Positions 13,330 to 13,556 of a DNA stretch of 13,556 nucleotides are shown here, one piece after another. The number at the start of each line of letters is the position of its first letter. Position 1 is the first letter of the stretch. Below the pieces are notes generated by a model. The model did no database searches. It had not been told where the DNA came from and was given only the letters and a program-made list of their open reading frames with translations. This stretch comes from Verrucomicrobiota bacterium (GTDB lineage Bacteria; Verrucomicrobiota; Verrucomicrobiia; Chthoniobacterales; Xiphinematobacteraceae): NCBI GenBank assembly GCA_003176035.1, contig PSRL01000112.1:1-13556 (forward strand), given 5' to 3'. Made by a program: the position numbers and the translations under genes.

Positions 13330-13556
13330 TCATCGTCTCCGCTGTCCTATCTGCAAGGACAGTCTGTCTCTGAAGGCCAGTTGGCGGCCTGCATGCGCCA
13401 TTTTATTGAATTGCGCGACGGCATTAGACAAGTCCTGAGAAGCGTCCATTTGCCGAAGCAACTTTTGCCAAGCGTCATAAAGTGGCGTTCCAGTCCATTT
13501 TAAGTTTAGTTCCTCTAATTCCTCGTTGGTATTGTCTTTTTTGATTCTTTTAAAAA
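13330..13556 (-). CDS. C-terminal 74 codons of an unrecognised gene, cut by the window edge
   Basis: A minus-strand frame enters from the right edge and stays open to TGA at 13332-13330, so only the C-terminus is visible. It is charged and helical: acidic NTNEELEELNLKWTGTPLYD, then AWQKLLRQMDASQDLSNAVAQFNK, ending RQLAFRDRLSLQIGQRRR. The amphipathic pattern and absence of low-complexity artefacts suggest real coding sequence. No domain is recognised. It is followed after 59 bases by the tRNA on the same strand. The overlapping plus-strand ORF at 13256-13438, which starts inside the tRNA, is rejected in its favour. Confidence 0.6.
   Translation of the reverse strand, partial: FKRIKKDNTNEELEELNLKWTGTPLYDAWQKLLRQMDASQDLSNAVAQFNKMAHAGRQLAFRDRLSLQIGQRRR

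Overview
The window looks like chromosomal DNA from a Gram-negative bacterium, most likely of the Verrucomicrobiota (Spartobacteria/Methylacidiphilae-like). That placement is an inference from protein character and gene set, not from a database search. The clues are a six-domain ribosomal protein S1 followed by a CGWS-type glutaredoxin, an FmdB zinc ribbon followed by a secreted protein of a peptidase-like family, and a zwf-opcA operon outside Actinobacteria and Cyanobacteria. Base composition is moderate over most of the window and clearly AT-richer in the first 750 bases. Only one start (opcA) has a good Shine-Dalgarno sequence.

Layout from left to right. (1) 1-745: an AT-rich ankyrin-repeat gene, probably a 5'-truncated or frameshifted remnant. 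(2) 746-1161: a poorly coding stretch with one doubtful small ORF and an 11-bp inverted repeat. (3) 1162-1755 (-): an L,D-transpeptidase lipoprotein, whose promoter lies back to back with that of (4) an fmdB-like zinc-ribbon gene (1873-2187, +). The latter is followed closely by a secreted protein resembling a gluzincin peptidase without its HExxH site (2199-3512, +). (5) 3575-5242 (+): a polytopic GT-C-like membrane protein. (6) Convergent to it, rpsA and a glutaredoxin gene form a two-gene unit on the minus strand (7529 to 5489), ending at a clear intrinsic terminator and starting from a good promoter with a structured leader of about 165 nt. (7) zwf-opcA (10404 to 7748, -): glucose-6-phosphate dehydrogenase and its assembly protein, overlapping by 4 bp. 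(8) 10405-10753: a gene-poor spacer rich in stem-loops. (9) A small membrane protein (10754-11158, +), then a 17-nt GC-rich tandem repeat array that runs into the 3' end of (10) treZ (13069 to 11270, -). (11) tRNA-Arg(CCT) (13270 to 13196, -) and the last 74 codons of a further minus-strand gene that leaves the window at the right edge.

Functionally this is mostly housekeeping. zwf/opcA feed the oxidative pentose phosphate pathway and NADPH supply. treZ releases trehalose from maltooligosyltrehalose, derived from glycogen or maltodextrin. rpsA and the tRNA serve translation, glutaredoxin serves redox or Fe-S handling, and the L,D-transpeptidase modifies peptidoglycan. I do not see a complete novel defence or mobile system. 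The most unusual signals are the 17-nt repeat array, an A-AAA-AAG slippery sequence at the rpsA end whose -1 frame stops exactly on the glutaredoxin start codon, a nearly leaderless L,D-transpeptidase transcript, and the structured spacer upstream of zwf.
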